A stretch of DNA of 40,074 nt. It comes from Paludibacter sp. UBA5753. GTDB taxonomy: Bacteria; Bacteroidota; Bacteroidia; Bacteroidales; Paludibacteraceae. Under the pieces are notes generated by a model. That model was not told the origin of the DNA, made no database searches, and saw only the letters and a list, made by a program, of their open reading frames with translations. The position numbers were made by a program, and so were the translations under genes. The stretch lies in assembly GCA_002427615.1 (NCBI GenBank), contig DIFH01000005.1, positions 1 through 40,074 on the forward strand, written 5' to 3'. Shown in pieces: positions 8,456 through 16,206 of the stretch; position 1 is the stretch's first letter, and each line of letters begins with the position of its first letter.

Positions 8456-10915
8456 ATGCCAAAAGTACAGTACATTGATCCGGCTAAAGTACGCAAACCG
8501 GGTTTCATGGAATTCCAGTCAATTCCGGTAAATCAATATCAAAAGACAGTAAAAGACGAGAAATCTAATTTTACTGACGAAGAATTTAAAAATATCTATC
8601 ACGATATGGCCCTGATCCGTGAGTTTGAAACCATGATCAACCTTATCAAGATCAAAGGTGAATACAACGGAACGTCCTATAATCACCCTGGACCTGCTCA
8701 CTTGTCTATCGGACAGGAATCGGCGGCAGTAGGGATGGCCTGGACATTGAGCCCAGATGACTTCATTTTCGGCAGTCACCGTAGTCATGGTGAAATTCTT
8801 GCCAAAGGAATGTCAGCTATTCACCAGTCGGATGACAAATATCTATTGGAAATTATGTCTACTTTCTTTGATGGAAAAGCCTTGGAAATCGTCCAAAAAG
8901 GTTTCAACGGTACTACCAAAGAACTCGCACGTCGTTTTCTTGTATACGGTGCACTATCCGAAATTTTCGCCCGTGAAACAGGTTTCAATAAAGGGTTGGG
9001 TGGTTCCATGCACGCATTCTTTACTCCTTTCGGTATCTATCCCAATAATGCCATTGTGGGCGGTTCGGGTGATATCGCTGTTGGAGCAGCTTTATACAAA
9101 AAAGTAAACCGTAAAAAAGGTATAGTGGTTGCCAATCTGGGCGATGCTTCCATGGCTTGCGGTCCAGTTTGGGAAGGTCTGAACTTTGCCGCCATGGATC
9201 AGTTTACTAAGTTATGGGAAGGCGATATGAACGGTGGTCTGCCGATCATTATCAATATCATGGATAACATGTATGGTATGGGAGGACAAACCTTCGGTGA
9301 AACGATGGGTTACCATTTCCCTGCCCGTATCGGAGCCGGCATTAATGCCGATCAAATGCATGCCGAACGTGTGGATGGGTATAATCCGCTTGCCGTTATT
9401 GATGCTTACAAACGTAAACGTAAAATCATTGAAGATAAAAAAGGGCCGGTATTGCTTGATATTGTAACGTATCGTTACAGTGGTCACTCTCCTTCGGATG
9501 CTTCTTCGTATCGTACGAAAGAAGAAGTAGCAGCCTGGGAAAAAGAAGATTGTATTAAAATCTTCGGTGAACAAATGATTGAAGCCAAAGTAGCCACTCA
9601 GACCGATCTGGATGCTATTCAGAAAGATATTAAAGACCTGGTTTACGAAATGTTCCTGAAATCAATCGACGAGGAAATTTCGCCTCGCATGAAAGATCCT
9701 CAGATAATTGGCGACATGATGTTCTCCAACGGTTCTGTTGATTCGATGTCGGATGCCATTCCGGATGTATTGATGCCTTTGTCCGAGAACTCACGGGTTA
9801 AGAAGATTGCTGCTAAAGAACGTTTTGCCTTCGATGCAGATGGAAAACCTTTCAGCAAAATGAAACAATTCCAGTTACGCGATGGCATCTTCGAAGCCAT
9901 CATGGATCGTTTTTACAAAGATGCTTCTCTTGTGGCTTATGGGGAAGAAAACCGCGACTGGGGTGGTGCATTTGCCGTTTATGGCGGTATGACCGAGGCT
10001 TTGCCTTATCACCGTTTATTCAATTCACCGATTGCCGAAGCTGCCATTGTCGGAACTGCCATTGGTTATGCCATGTGTGGCGGACGTGTGATTCCCGAAA
10101 TTATGTATTGCGACTTTATCGGTCGTTGTGGCGACGAACTTTTCAATCAGTTACCTAAATGGCAGGCTATGAGTGGTAATGTACTCAAAATGCCGGTTGT
10201 TCTTCGTGTATCTGTAGGTTCTAAATATGGTGCACAGCACTCTCAGGACTGGACTTCATTTATTGCTCAGGTTCCGGGTATCAAAGTTTGTTTCCCTGTA
10301 ACTCCTTATGATGCCAAAGGTTTAATGAATGCCGCTCTGCAGGGAACCGACCCGGTAGTATTCTTCGAAAGCCAGCGTATTTACGAAATCGGCGAACAAT
10401 TCCACGAAGGAGGAGTTCCTGAAGGTTACTACGAAATTCCACTGGGTGAACCCGACGTGAAAAAAGAAGGGAAAGACATTACTTTCCTAACCATAGGTTA
10501 TACCTTGTATCCTGCTTTGGATGCCGCCAAGGAACTGGAAGAAAAATACGGCATGTCGGCCGAAGTGATTGATGCCCGCTCCATGGTTCCATTCAACTAC
10601 GAAAAGGTGATTGCTTCCGTGAAAAAAACCGGAAAAATCATTGTTGCCAGCGATGCCTGTACACGGGGTTCGTTCCTGAACGATCTGGCTGCCAATATCA
10701 ATTCTTTGTGTTTCGATTATCTGGATGCTCCCGTTGGAGTACTTGGATCCCGGAACTGGATTACACCGGCTTACGAACTGGAAAAATCCTTCTTCGCACA
10801 AACAAGCTGGTTCCTCGATATGATTCACGAACGCATTCAACCGCTGGCAGGATATGTGCCGGGTCAGAACTTTACGGATGCCGAAATGATTCGCCGGGCA
10901 AAATTGGGAGTGTAA
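8456..10915 (+). CDS. 2-oxoacid dehydrogenase E1, alpha and beta subunits fused
   Basis: An 819-residue thiamine-diphosphate enzyme that decarboxylates a 2-oxoacid and reductively acylates E2. Residues about 30-440 correspond to the alpha subunit, with LIREFETMI, the SHRSHGE and GKGLGGSMH-like active-site segments, and the ThDP motif starting at GDASMACGPVWEGLNFA and closing with NIMDNMYGMGGQT. Residues about 475-819 correspond to the beta subunit, with EENRDWGGAFAVYGG, PEIMYCDFIGR, RVSVGSKYGAQHSQDW and the transketolase C-terminal domain. Such fusions are common in Bacteroidota. The ATG at 8456 (MPKVQYIDPAK) is preferred over an in-frame ATG at 8384, whose extra 24 residues are repeat-like. 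The substrate is uncertain: pyruvate, branched-chain oxoacid or acetoin are all possible. Confidence 0.92.
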   Translation: MPKVQYIDPAKVRKPGFMEFQSIPVNQYQKTVKDEKSNFTDEEFKNIYHDMALIREFETMINLIKIKGEYNGTSYNHPGPAHLSIGQESAAVGMAWTLSPDDFIFGSHRSHGEILAKGMSAIHQSDDKYLLEIMSTFFDGKALEIVQKGFNGTTKELARRFLVYGALSEIFARETGFNKGLGGSMHAFFTPFGIYPNNAIVGGSGDIAVGAALYKKVNRKKGIVVANLGDASMACGPVWEGLNFAAMDQFTKLWEGDMNGGLPIIINIMDNMYGMGGQTFGETMGYHFPARIGAGINADQMHAERVDGYNPLAVIDAYKRKRKIIEDKKGPVLLDIVTYRYSGHSPSDASSYRTKEEVAAWEKEDCIKIFGEQMIEAKVATQTDLDAIQKDIKDLVYEMFLKSIDEEISPRMKDPQIIGDMMFSNGSVDSMSDAIPDVLMPLSENSRVKKIAAKERFAFDADGKPFSKMKQFQLRDGIFEAIMDRFYKDASLVAYGEENRDWGGAFAVYGGMTEALPYHRLFNSPIAEAAIVGTAIGYAMCGGRVIPEIMYCDFIGRCGDELFNQLPKWQAMSGNVLKMPVVLRVSVGSKYGAQHSQDWTSFIAQVPGIKVCFPVTPYDAKGLMNAALQGTDPVVFFESQRIYEIGEQFHEGGVPEGYYEIPLGEPDVKKEGKDITFLTIGYTLYPALDAAKELEEKYGMSAEVIDARSMVPFNYEKVIASVKKTGKIIVASDACTRGSFLNDLAANINSLCFDYLDAPVGVLGSRNWITPAYELEKSFFAQTSWFLDMIHERIQPLAGYVPGQNFTDAEMIRRAKLGV

Positions 10916-11013
10916 ATTTTACAGCTCTAAGGCACTTAGAACACTTAGTCTCACACAGCATTTTTTGTGTTTCTTTGTGGCCTTAGTGCCTTCGTGATTA
11001 ATATAAAATTATT
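10916..11013. repeat. Intergenic inverted repeat of CTTTGTGG words
   Basis: AAGGCAC near the start pairs with GTGCCTT near the end, enclosing TTTTTGTGTTTCTTTGTGG. The composition matches the spacers at 8343-8455 and 12166-12312. It could act as a weak intercistronic hairpin. Confidence 0.4.
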
Positions 11014-12165
11014 ATGATAAAAGTAAACGCACATCTCCACACCCCCTATTCGTTCAGTGCCTTTAAAGATGTCAATGAAGCACTCGACAGGGCTCTCGCC
11101 GAAGACGTAAAAGTAATGGGAATAAATGATTTTTATACCACTGCCGGCTACGAAGCCTGGGCGGTTGGTTGCAAGGAACGCGGACTATATCCCCTGTTCA
11201 ATATAGAGTTTATCAGCCTGAACGAAGCCGACCAAAAAGCAGGTTTACGAGTGAATGATCCCGGAAATCCCGGTCGTACTTACCTGAGCGGTAAAGGACT
11301 TTCATATCCCTTCCATCTGGCTGAACCATTTGCCACCCAGTTGGCGGATGTTCGTGCCGAAGCCAATGCTCAGGTGGAAGCCATGTGTGGCAAACTAAAT
11401 GAAATCCTTGCAGCAAGTAATGCCGGTTTTACACTCGACTTCGAATGGATAAAAAACGAACTGACCAAAGGTTCCATCCGTGAGCGCCACCTGGCAAAAG
11501 CATTGCGTCTGAAAGTATACGAAGCCTGTGAAAACGACGAAGTTAAAATAAAAGCGCTTTTCGTAAAACTATTCGCTGGAAAAGAACTGAAATCGGCGGT
11601 CAATGATATTGCCGGAGTGGAAAACGAGATACGTGCCAACCTCCTCAAAGCAGGCGGTGGAGCTTTTGTTCCAGAAGACCCGAAAGCATTCCTGCCTATA
11701 CAGACCGTTTGCGATATTATTCTCGCAGCTGGGGGCATACCCACCTATCCTTTTTTGGCGGATGATGCCAAGGGGGGCTATACCGATTTTGAAGGAAATC
11801 TCGTGAAAGTTGCAAATCAACTTACCGAACGTGGCTTCCATTCGGTAGAATTTATTACTACCCGTAACAGCGTGGAATTATTGGAAAAATATGCAACCTA
11901 TCTGCACGTTCAGGGTTTTGTGGTAACCTTCGGCAGCGAACATAACACACCCGCTATGGAACCAGTTGAACTCTTTGCCCGTAACAGCACACCACTCACT
12001 GAGCGTTTGATGCAAATCAACTACGAAGGGGCTTGCGTGGTAGCAGCTCATCAGCATTTGGTAGCTCAAGGACTTCGCGGTTATGTGGATGCAGATGGTA
12101 AAGCGGACAGAAGCAAACGGGCTGAGTTTATTAAATTGGGAGACGAATTGATTCAAAGTGTTTAA
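11014..12165 (+). CDS. PHP-domain metal-dependent hydrolase-like protein
   Basis: A 383-residue protein of the PHP superfamily. The N-terminal NAHLHTPYSFSAF carries the HxH metal motif (H7, H9). GINDFYTTAGY (about 36-46) corresponds to the GITDH element with an altered final residue. FNIEFISL carries the conserved Glu, and VTFGSEHNTPA (about 307-317) and AAHQHLV lie towards the C-terminus. PHP enzymes hydrolyse phosphoesters using two or three metals. The natural substrate here is unknown; a phosphatase or editing role on a sugar-phosphate intermediate is inferred only from its place between the dehydrogenase complex and the aldolase-SDR gene. The cytoplasm is likely, as no signal peptide is seen. 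Confidence 0.75.
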   Translation: MIKVNAHLHTPYSFSAFKDVNEALDRALAEDVKVMGINDFYTTAGYEAWAVGCKERGLYPLFNIEFISLNEADQKAGLRVNDPGNPGRTYLSGKGLSYPFHLAEPFATQLADVRAEANAQVEAMCGKLNEILAASNAGFTLDFEWIKNELTKGSIRERHLAKALRLKVYEACENDEVKIKALFVKLFAGKELKSAVNDIAGVENEIRANLLKAGGGAFVPEDPKAFLPIQTVCDIILAAGGIPTYPFLADDAKGGYTDFEGNLVKVANQLTERGFHSVEFITTRNSVELLEKYATYLHVQGFVVTFGSEHNTPAMEPVELFARNSTPLTERLMQINYEGACVVAAHQHLVAQGLRGYVDADGKADRSKRAEFIKLGDELIQSV

Positions 12166-12312
12166 TATGCTTTTCTGGCTCGCTTTTTCGACACGAAGAT
12201 ACGAAGGCATAAAGAAATAAACAAGGCCACAAAGACTCGAAGTCACAAAAAAACACAACAATATCTTAGTGTTTTCGTGTCTTGGTGGCAGGAAAGCAAG
12301 TAAAAGATAACC
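12166..12312. repeat. Intergenic word repeats before the aldolase-SDR gene
   Basis: The 147-bp spacer contains GACACGAAGATACGAAGGC, CAAGGCCACAAAGACTCGAA and, in the opposite sense, CTTAGTGTTTTCGTGTCTTGG, so it forms imperfect inverted repeats of the same words seen at 8343 and 10916. No gene or promoter match is visible. Confidence 0.4.
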
Positions 12313-14271
12313 ATGAAAGAAATACAACAACTTATTGAAATTTCACAATTTTACGGACGCGATAGTCGTTTCGTGATTGCGGGCGGTGGTAATACTTCGT
12401 ATAAAAACGCCGAAAAATTATGGGTGAAAGCCAGCGGTTCGTCGCTTGCCAACATTACCGAAGAAGGATTTGCCGTGCTCGACAGAGCCAAGCTAAATCT
12501 CATGTCGGACAAGACATACAGCAATCAGGCTGCCGAACGCGAAGAAGAAGTAAAGAACGATCTGGCGGCTGCCACCATCTCCAAAGGTAAACGTCCGTCG
12601 GTGGAAACATCTATGCACAATGTCATTGATTTTGCCTTTGTGGTTCATTTACACCCTACGGCAGTCAACGGATTGATGTGTGCCGCTAAAGCCGAAAACG
12701 ATCTGAAAAAGTTATTCGGAGCCAAAGCATTGTATATCGAATACACCGATCCCGGTTATGTCCTGTTTAAAAAGGTGGATGATAAAATTAAAGAATACAG
12801 AAAGGCTTATGCTGAAGAACCTCAGGTAATCTGGTTGCAGAATCATGGTATTTTTGTGGCTGCCGACACCATTGAAGAAATAAAGGTGCTTTATACCCAT
12901 ATCCTTGATACGCTTGAAAAGGCTGTCAAAGTAAGCGTTCCTACGGCCCCGCGTGCAACCTGCAGTTGTACGGAACAAATCCTGCCGGGTATCCGTATGA
13001 TCCTTTCGAAAGATAGTCTGAAAACCCTGAAGGTTCGCAAAAACGAACTGGTCAAATATTTCTACGACACTCCTGCGAATCAGGCTAAGATCGCCAAACC
13101 ATTTACTCCCGATGCCATCGTCTACTGCAAATCGAACTATATCTTCCTCAACGAAGAAGAACCCGAAACCGTACTGGCTGAAGCGGCAAAGACAATACCC
13201 GCCTTTACCGAAAAGTTCGGTTATCAACCCAAAGTGATTTTGATAAAAGGAATCGGACTGGTTGCAGTCGGCGATAATGCCGCACAATGCGATACGATTC
13301 TGGATGTTTTCGAAGATGCCATGAAGATTGCCTATCTGTCGCAGCCGTTTGGTGGGGCTCATCCGATGTCTCAGGCTCAGATTGATTTTATCGACAACTG
13401 GGAAGTGGAGAACTACCGTCGTAGTGTGGCGGCAGGTGGTGCAGCCGGTCGCGCCGAGAATAAAACCATTATCGTTACCGGAGCTGCACAGGGCTTTGGC
13501 GAGGGAATTGCCCGTTGTTTATTGCTCGAAGGGGCCAATATTGTAGTCGCCGATATGAACGAACCGGTAGCTCTGGCAACTGTCGAACGTTTCAATGCAC
13601 TGGCAAAAAGTAACAGGGCTATCTTTGTAAAGACTAATGTAAGTGAAATACCCAGTCTTGAGAATCTAATACACGAAACTGTTTGTAACTTCGGTGCTGT
13701 CGACTGTTTTGTAAGTAATGCAGGCGTACTTCGCGCTGGAGGACTGGATGATATGACACCCGAAAACTTTGATTTTGTTACGAAGATAAACTATAACGCC
13801 TATTTCTATTGCACGAAAGTAGTTAGTCGTGTAATGAAGTTGCAAACGAAATATTCTCAGACTTATTTCGCCGATATTATCCAGATCAACTCCAAATCGG
13901 GCTTACGCGGAAGTAAAGCCAACTTTGCCTATGCCGGAGGAAAATTCGGTGGTATCGGATTGACACAATCTTTTGCACTGGAACTGGCACCTTTCCGTAT
14001 CAAGGTAAATTCCATCTGTCCAGGAAACTTCTACGAAGGACCGCTGTGGAGCAATCCCGATAACGGTTTGTTTGTTCAATACTTAAAAGCAGGAAAAGTC
14101 CCCGGAGCCAAAACAGTTGAGGACGTAAAAGCGTTCTATCTGGCTCAGGTTCCCTTGAAAAAAGGATGCTCCCCCGAAGACGTTACCAAAGGAGTCCTTT
14201 ACCTCATGGATCAATGCGGCGAAACCGGACAGGCATTGCCGATTACAGGCGGACAGGTGATGCTGAATTAG
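12313..14271 (+). CDS. Class II aldolase / short-chain dehydrogenase fusion, candidate RhaEW
   Basis: A 652-residue two-domain enzyme. Residues 1-370 are a class II aldolase: AGGGNTSYK phosphate loop (23-31), catalytic/metal region ETSMHN (E98), zinc ligands in VHLHP (H112, H114) and QNHGIF (H178). Residues about 380-652 are an SDR: TGAAQGFGEG nucleotide loop, NAGVLRAGG, catalytic Ser in INSKSG (about 525) and YAGGK (YxxxK, about 540). Fusions of this layout include RhaEW, which cleaves rhamnulose-1-phosphate to DHAP and L-lactaldehyde and oxidises the aldehyde to L-lactate. That fits the absence of a separate RhaD here. The SDR C-terminus (QVPLKKGCSPEDV, then ITGGQVML) also resembles sorbitol-6-phosphate dehydrogenase, so the oxidised substrate is not certain. 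Confidence 0.82.
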   Translation: MKEIQQLIEISQFYGRDSRFVIAGGGNTSYKNAEKLWVKASGSSLANITEEGFAVLDRAKLNLMSDKTYSNQAAEREEEVKNDLAAATISKGKRPSVETSMHNVIDFAFVVHLHPTAVNGLMCAAKAENDLKKLFGAKALYIEYTDPGYVLFKKVDDKIKEYRKAYAEEPQVIWLQNHGIFVAADTIEEIKVLYTHILDTLEKAVKVSVPTAPRATCSCTEQILPGIRMILSKDSLKTLKVRKNELVKYFYDTPANQAKIAKPFTPDAIVYCKSNYIFLNEEEPETVLAEAAKTIPAFTEKFGYQPKVILIKGIGLVAVGDNAAQCDTILDVFEDAMKIAYLSQPFGGAHPMSQAQIDFIDNWEVENYRRSVAAGGAAGRAENKTIIVTGAAQGFGEGIARCLLLEGANIVVADMNEPVALATVERFNALAKSNRAIFVKTNVSEIPSLENLIHETVCNFGAVDCFVSNAGVLRAGGLDDMTPENFDFVTKINYNAYFYCTKVVSRVMKLQTKYSQTYFADIIQINSKSGLRGSKANFAYAGGKFGGIGLTQSFALELAPFRIKVNSICPGNFYEGPLWSNPDNGLFVQYLKAGKVPGAKTVEDVKAFYLAQVPLKKGCSPEDVTKGVLYLMDQCGETGQALPITGGQVMLN

Positions 14272-14357
14272 ACAAAAGAACAAAGAACAAAGAGCAAAGA
14301 CAAAAGAGCAAAGAACAAAGAATAAAGAGCAAAGAACAAAGAAAAAAGACTTACCTT
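14272..14357. repeat. AAAGAACAAAGAGC word array, left flank of the four-helix gene
   Basis: A purine-only array of 7-bp words (ACAAAGA, GCAAAGA, ATAAAGA) running to the four-helix-bundle start. Its reverse complement recurs at 14719-14776 on the other side of that gene, so the gene lies between inverted arrays. Confidence 0.7.
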
Positions 14358-14708
14358 ATGCATAATTTCAGAAAATTAGTGATTTGGACAAGATCAATAG
14401 ATTTGGTCACAAGAATTTATCAGTTAACAAATACTTTTCCAAGTCATGAAAGATTTGGTTTAATATCACAAATGCAGCGTGCAGCTGTTTCTATTCCAAC
14501 AAATATTGCTGAAGGTTCTGCAAAAACAAGTAATAAAGATTTTGCACGTTTTTTGGAAATATCTATTGGGTCTTCGCTCGAGTTAGAAACCGAATTAATA
14601 ATCACATTAAATTTAAAATACATTGATTCAATGATTTTTGAAGATATTCAGAATGAAATCATTAAACTTCAAAAAATGATAACTGTATTTAAAAACAAAC
14701 TAGAATAA
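14358..14708 (+). CDS. Four-helix-bundle protein (23S rRNA intervening-sequence protein family)
   Basis: A 116-residue helical protein of the S23/IVP-type four-helix-bundle family: HNFRKLVIWTRSIDLVTRIY at the start, then QMQRAAVSIPTNIAEGSA and FARFLEISIGSSLELETEL. Members are encoded in 23S rRNA intervening sequences, and related Avd proteins serve diversity-generating retroelements. Their usual molecular role is nucleic-acid or protein binding, not catalysis. The ATG at 14358 gives the canonical N-terminus; a longer in-frame extension back to 14166 merely translates the repeat array and the aldolase-SDR gene end. It is unrelated to sugar metabolism and is bracketed by inverted word arrays, so it looks like an inserted cassette. 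Confidence 0.85.
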   Translation: MHNFRKLVIWTRSIDLVTRIYQLTNTFPSHERFGLISQMQRAAVSIPTNIAEGSAKTSNKDFARFLEISIGSSLELETELIITLNLKYIDSMIFEDIQNEIIKLQKMITVFKNKLE

Positions 14709-14718
14709 ACTATTTATT

Positions 14719-14776
14719 CAAAGACGAAAGTATTTGTCTTTGCTTTTTATTCTTTGTTCTTTGCTCTTTATTCTAA
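14719..14776. repeat. CTTTGTTCTTTGCTC word array, right flank of the four-helix gene
   Basis: A TTTGTCTTTGCTTTTTATTC-type array whose reverse complement reads as the same AAAGAACAAAGAGC words found at 14272-14357. With that array it makes an imperfect inverted repeat around the four-helix gene. Confidence 0.7.
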
Positions 14777-14789
14777 AAATCTATTAAAC

Positions 14790-16064
14790 ATGAAAACAAA
14801 AGCTATCCGTTTATATGGCAAAAAAGACCTTCGTATGGAAGAGTTCGAGTTGCCGAAGATTAAAGACAATGAGATATTAGCCAAAGTAGTTTCCGACTCT
14901 TTGTGCATGTCGTCCTACAAAGCTTCCTCACAGGGAACCGATCACAAACGTGTTCCGAATGATGTGGCTGAAAATCCCATTATCATCGGGCATGAATTTG
15001 CCGGTGAGTTGGTGGAAGTCGGTTCAAAATGGGCAAAACAGTTTAAAGCCGGAGATAAATTTTCCATTCAACCTGCGTTGAATTACGAAAATGGGCCAGT
15101 GGGAATTCTGAGTGCGCCAGGCTATAGCTATCAGTTTATCGGTGGGGATGCTACTTACGTGATTATCCCGAATGAAGTAATGGAGCGCAATTGCCTCCTG
15201 GCTTATCACGGCGAAGGATTTTATCCGGCTTCGCTTGCCGAACCGTTATCCTGTGTGATTGGTGCCATGCATGCAAATTATCATATCACACCAGGAAGTT
15301 ACATGCATAAAATGGAAATCGTTGACCGTGGTAAAATGGCCATCCTTGCCGGTGTCGGTCCTATGGGACTGGCGGCTATTAATTACGTATTGCATCGCGA
15401 AGACCGTCGTCCATCATTGTGTGTGGTGACCGATGTGGATCAAACCCGCCTCGACCGTGCAGCTTCTCTGTATACCATTGAATACGCAGCTTCCAGAGGT
15501 ATCGAATTACTTTATGTTAATACCGCCACGATGCAAAATCCCATCGAAGAGCTGAAAGCCATAACGAGTGGTATCGGTTTTAATGATGTATTCGTGTTTG
15601 CTCCCGTTAAAACGGTGGTTGAACAGGCTGACGCTATTCTGGCATTCGATGGTTGTCTGAACTTCTTTGCTGGTCCCAGCGATCCTAAATTTAGTGCCAT
15701 GTTCAATTTCTACAATGTTCATTACAGTTATACGCACGTGGCAGGAACCAGTGGAGGAAATAACGACGATATGATTGAAGCATTGAAAATTATGGCTAAT
15801 GGACTCGATCCCGCAGGCCTGGTTACCCATATCGGCGGGTTGAATGCCGTGATTGAAGCAACCAATCATTTACCCGAAATCCCGGGAGGAAAGAAACTGA
15901 TATATACGCATATTGAAATGCCGCTGACGCCGATTGCCGATTTTGCAGAACTGGGAGCAACAAATCCGGTTTACAAACAACTGGCAGCAATTTGCAATAA
16001 AAATAACGGACTTTGGAGCGTCGAAGCAGAAAGCTATTTGCTTTCCAATGCCGATAATTTATAA
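14790..16064 (+). CDS. Zinc-dependent medium-chain dehydrogenase, L-sorbose-1-phosphate reductase-like
   Basis: A 424-residue MDR-superfamily oxidoreductase. The N-terminal catalytic domain has catalytic-zinc ligands in DSLCMSSYKAS (Cys about 38) and GHEFAGELVEVG (His-Glu about 67). No four-cysteine structural zinc site is seen. The nucleotide-binding domain follows, with LAGVGPMGLAAINYVLHR and VVTDVDQTRLDRAASLY. The overall form resembles the SorE-type L-sorbose-1-phosphate reductases often annotated in Bacteroidota. In this cluster it could interconvert a ketose phosphate and a hexitol phosphate, or reduce lactaldehyde. The ATG at 14790 (MKTKAIRLYGKKDLRM) is chosen over 14754, whose extra 12 residues translate the word array. 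Confidence 0.8.
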   Translation: MKTKAIRLYGKKDLRMEEFELPKIKDNEILAKVVSDSLCMSSYKASSQGTDHKRVPNDVAENPIIIGHEFAGELVEVGSKWAKQFKAGDKFSIQPALNYENGPVGILSAPGYSYQFIGGDATYVIIPNEVMERNCLLAYHGEGFYPASLAEPLSCVIGAMHANYHITPGSYMHKMEIVDRGKMAILAGVGPMGLAAINYVLHREDRRPSLCVVTDVDQTRLDRAASLYTIEYAASRGIELLYVNTATMQNPIEELKAITSGIGFNDVFVFAPVKTVVEQADAILAFDGCLNFFAGPSDPKFSAMFNFYNVHYSYTHVAGTSGGNNDDMIEALKIMANGLDPAGLVTHIGGLNAVIEATNHLPEIPGGKKLIYTHIEMPLTPIADFAELGATNPVYKQLAAICNKNNGLWSVEAESYLLSNADNL

Positions 16065-16171
16065 AAAAAGACAGCCCTCTAAAACTGATAGATATCGGTT
16101 CCCTGAAGAGGGACTTAAAGAATTATTAGAATTTTAATCGATATTAAAAAAAAACAGCAACCCCGCTGTAA

Positions 16172-16204
16172 GCCTCCCCTTCGGGGAGGTTTGGAGGGGC
16201 TTTA
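16172..16204 (+). repeat. Dispersed palindrome before the two-domain aldolase
   Basis: CCTCCCC (16173-16179) and GGGGAGG (16183-16189) form a perfect 7-bp stem with loop TTC, followed by TTTGGAGGGGCTTT. This is a familiar type of dispersed intergenic palindrome in Bacteroidota. It ends 2 bp before the next ATG, so it could also fold over the ribosome-binding region. Confidence 0.55.
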
Positions 16205-16206
16205 AG

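Noticed and set aside
14272..14776. Diversity-generating retroelement, suggested by the Avd-like four-helix fold
   Set aside because: No reverse transcriptase, template repeat or variable repeat is present in the window.
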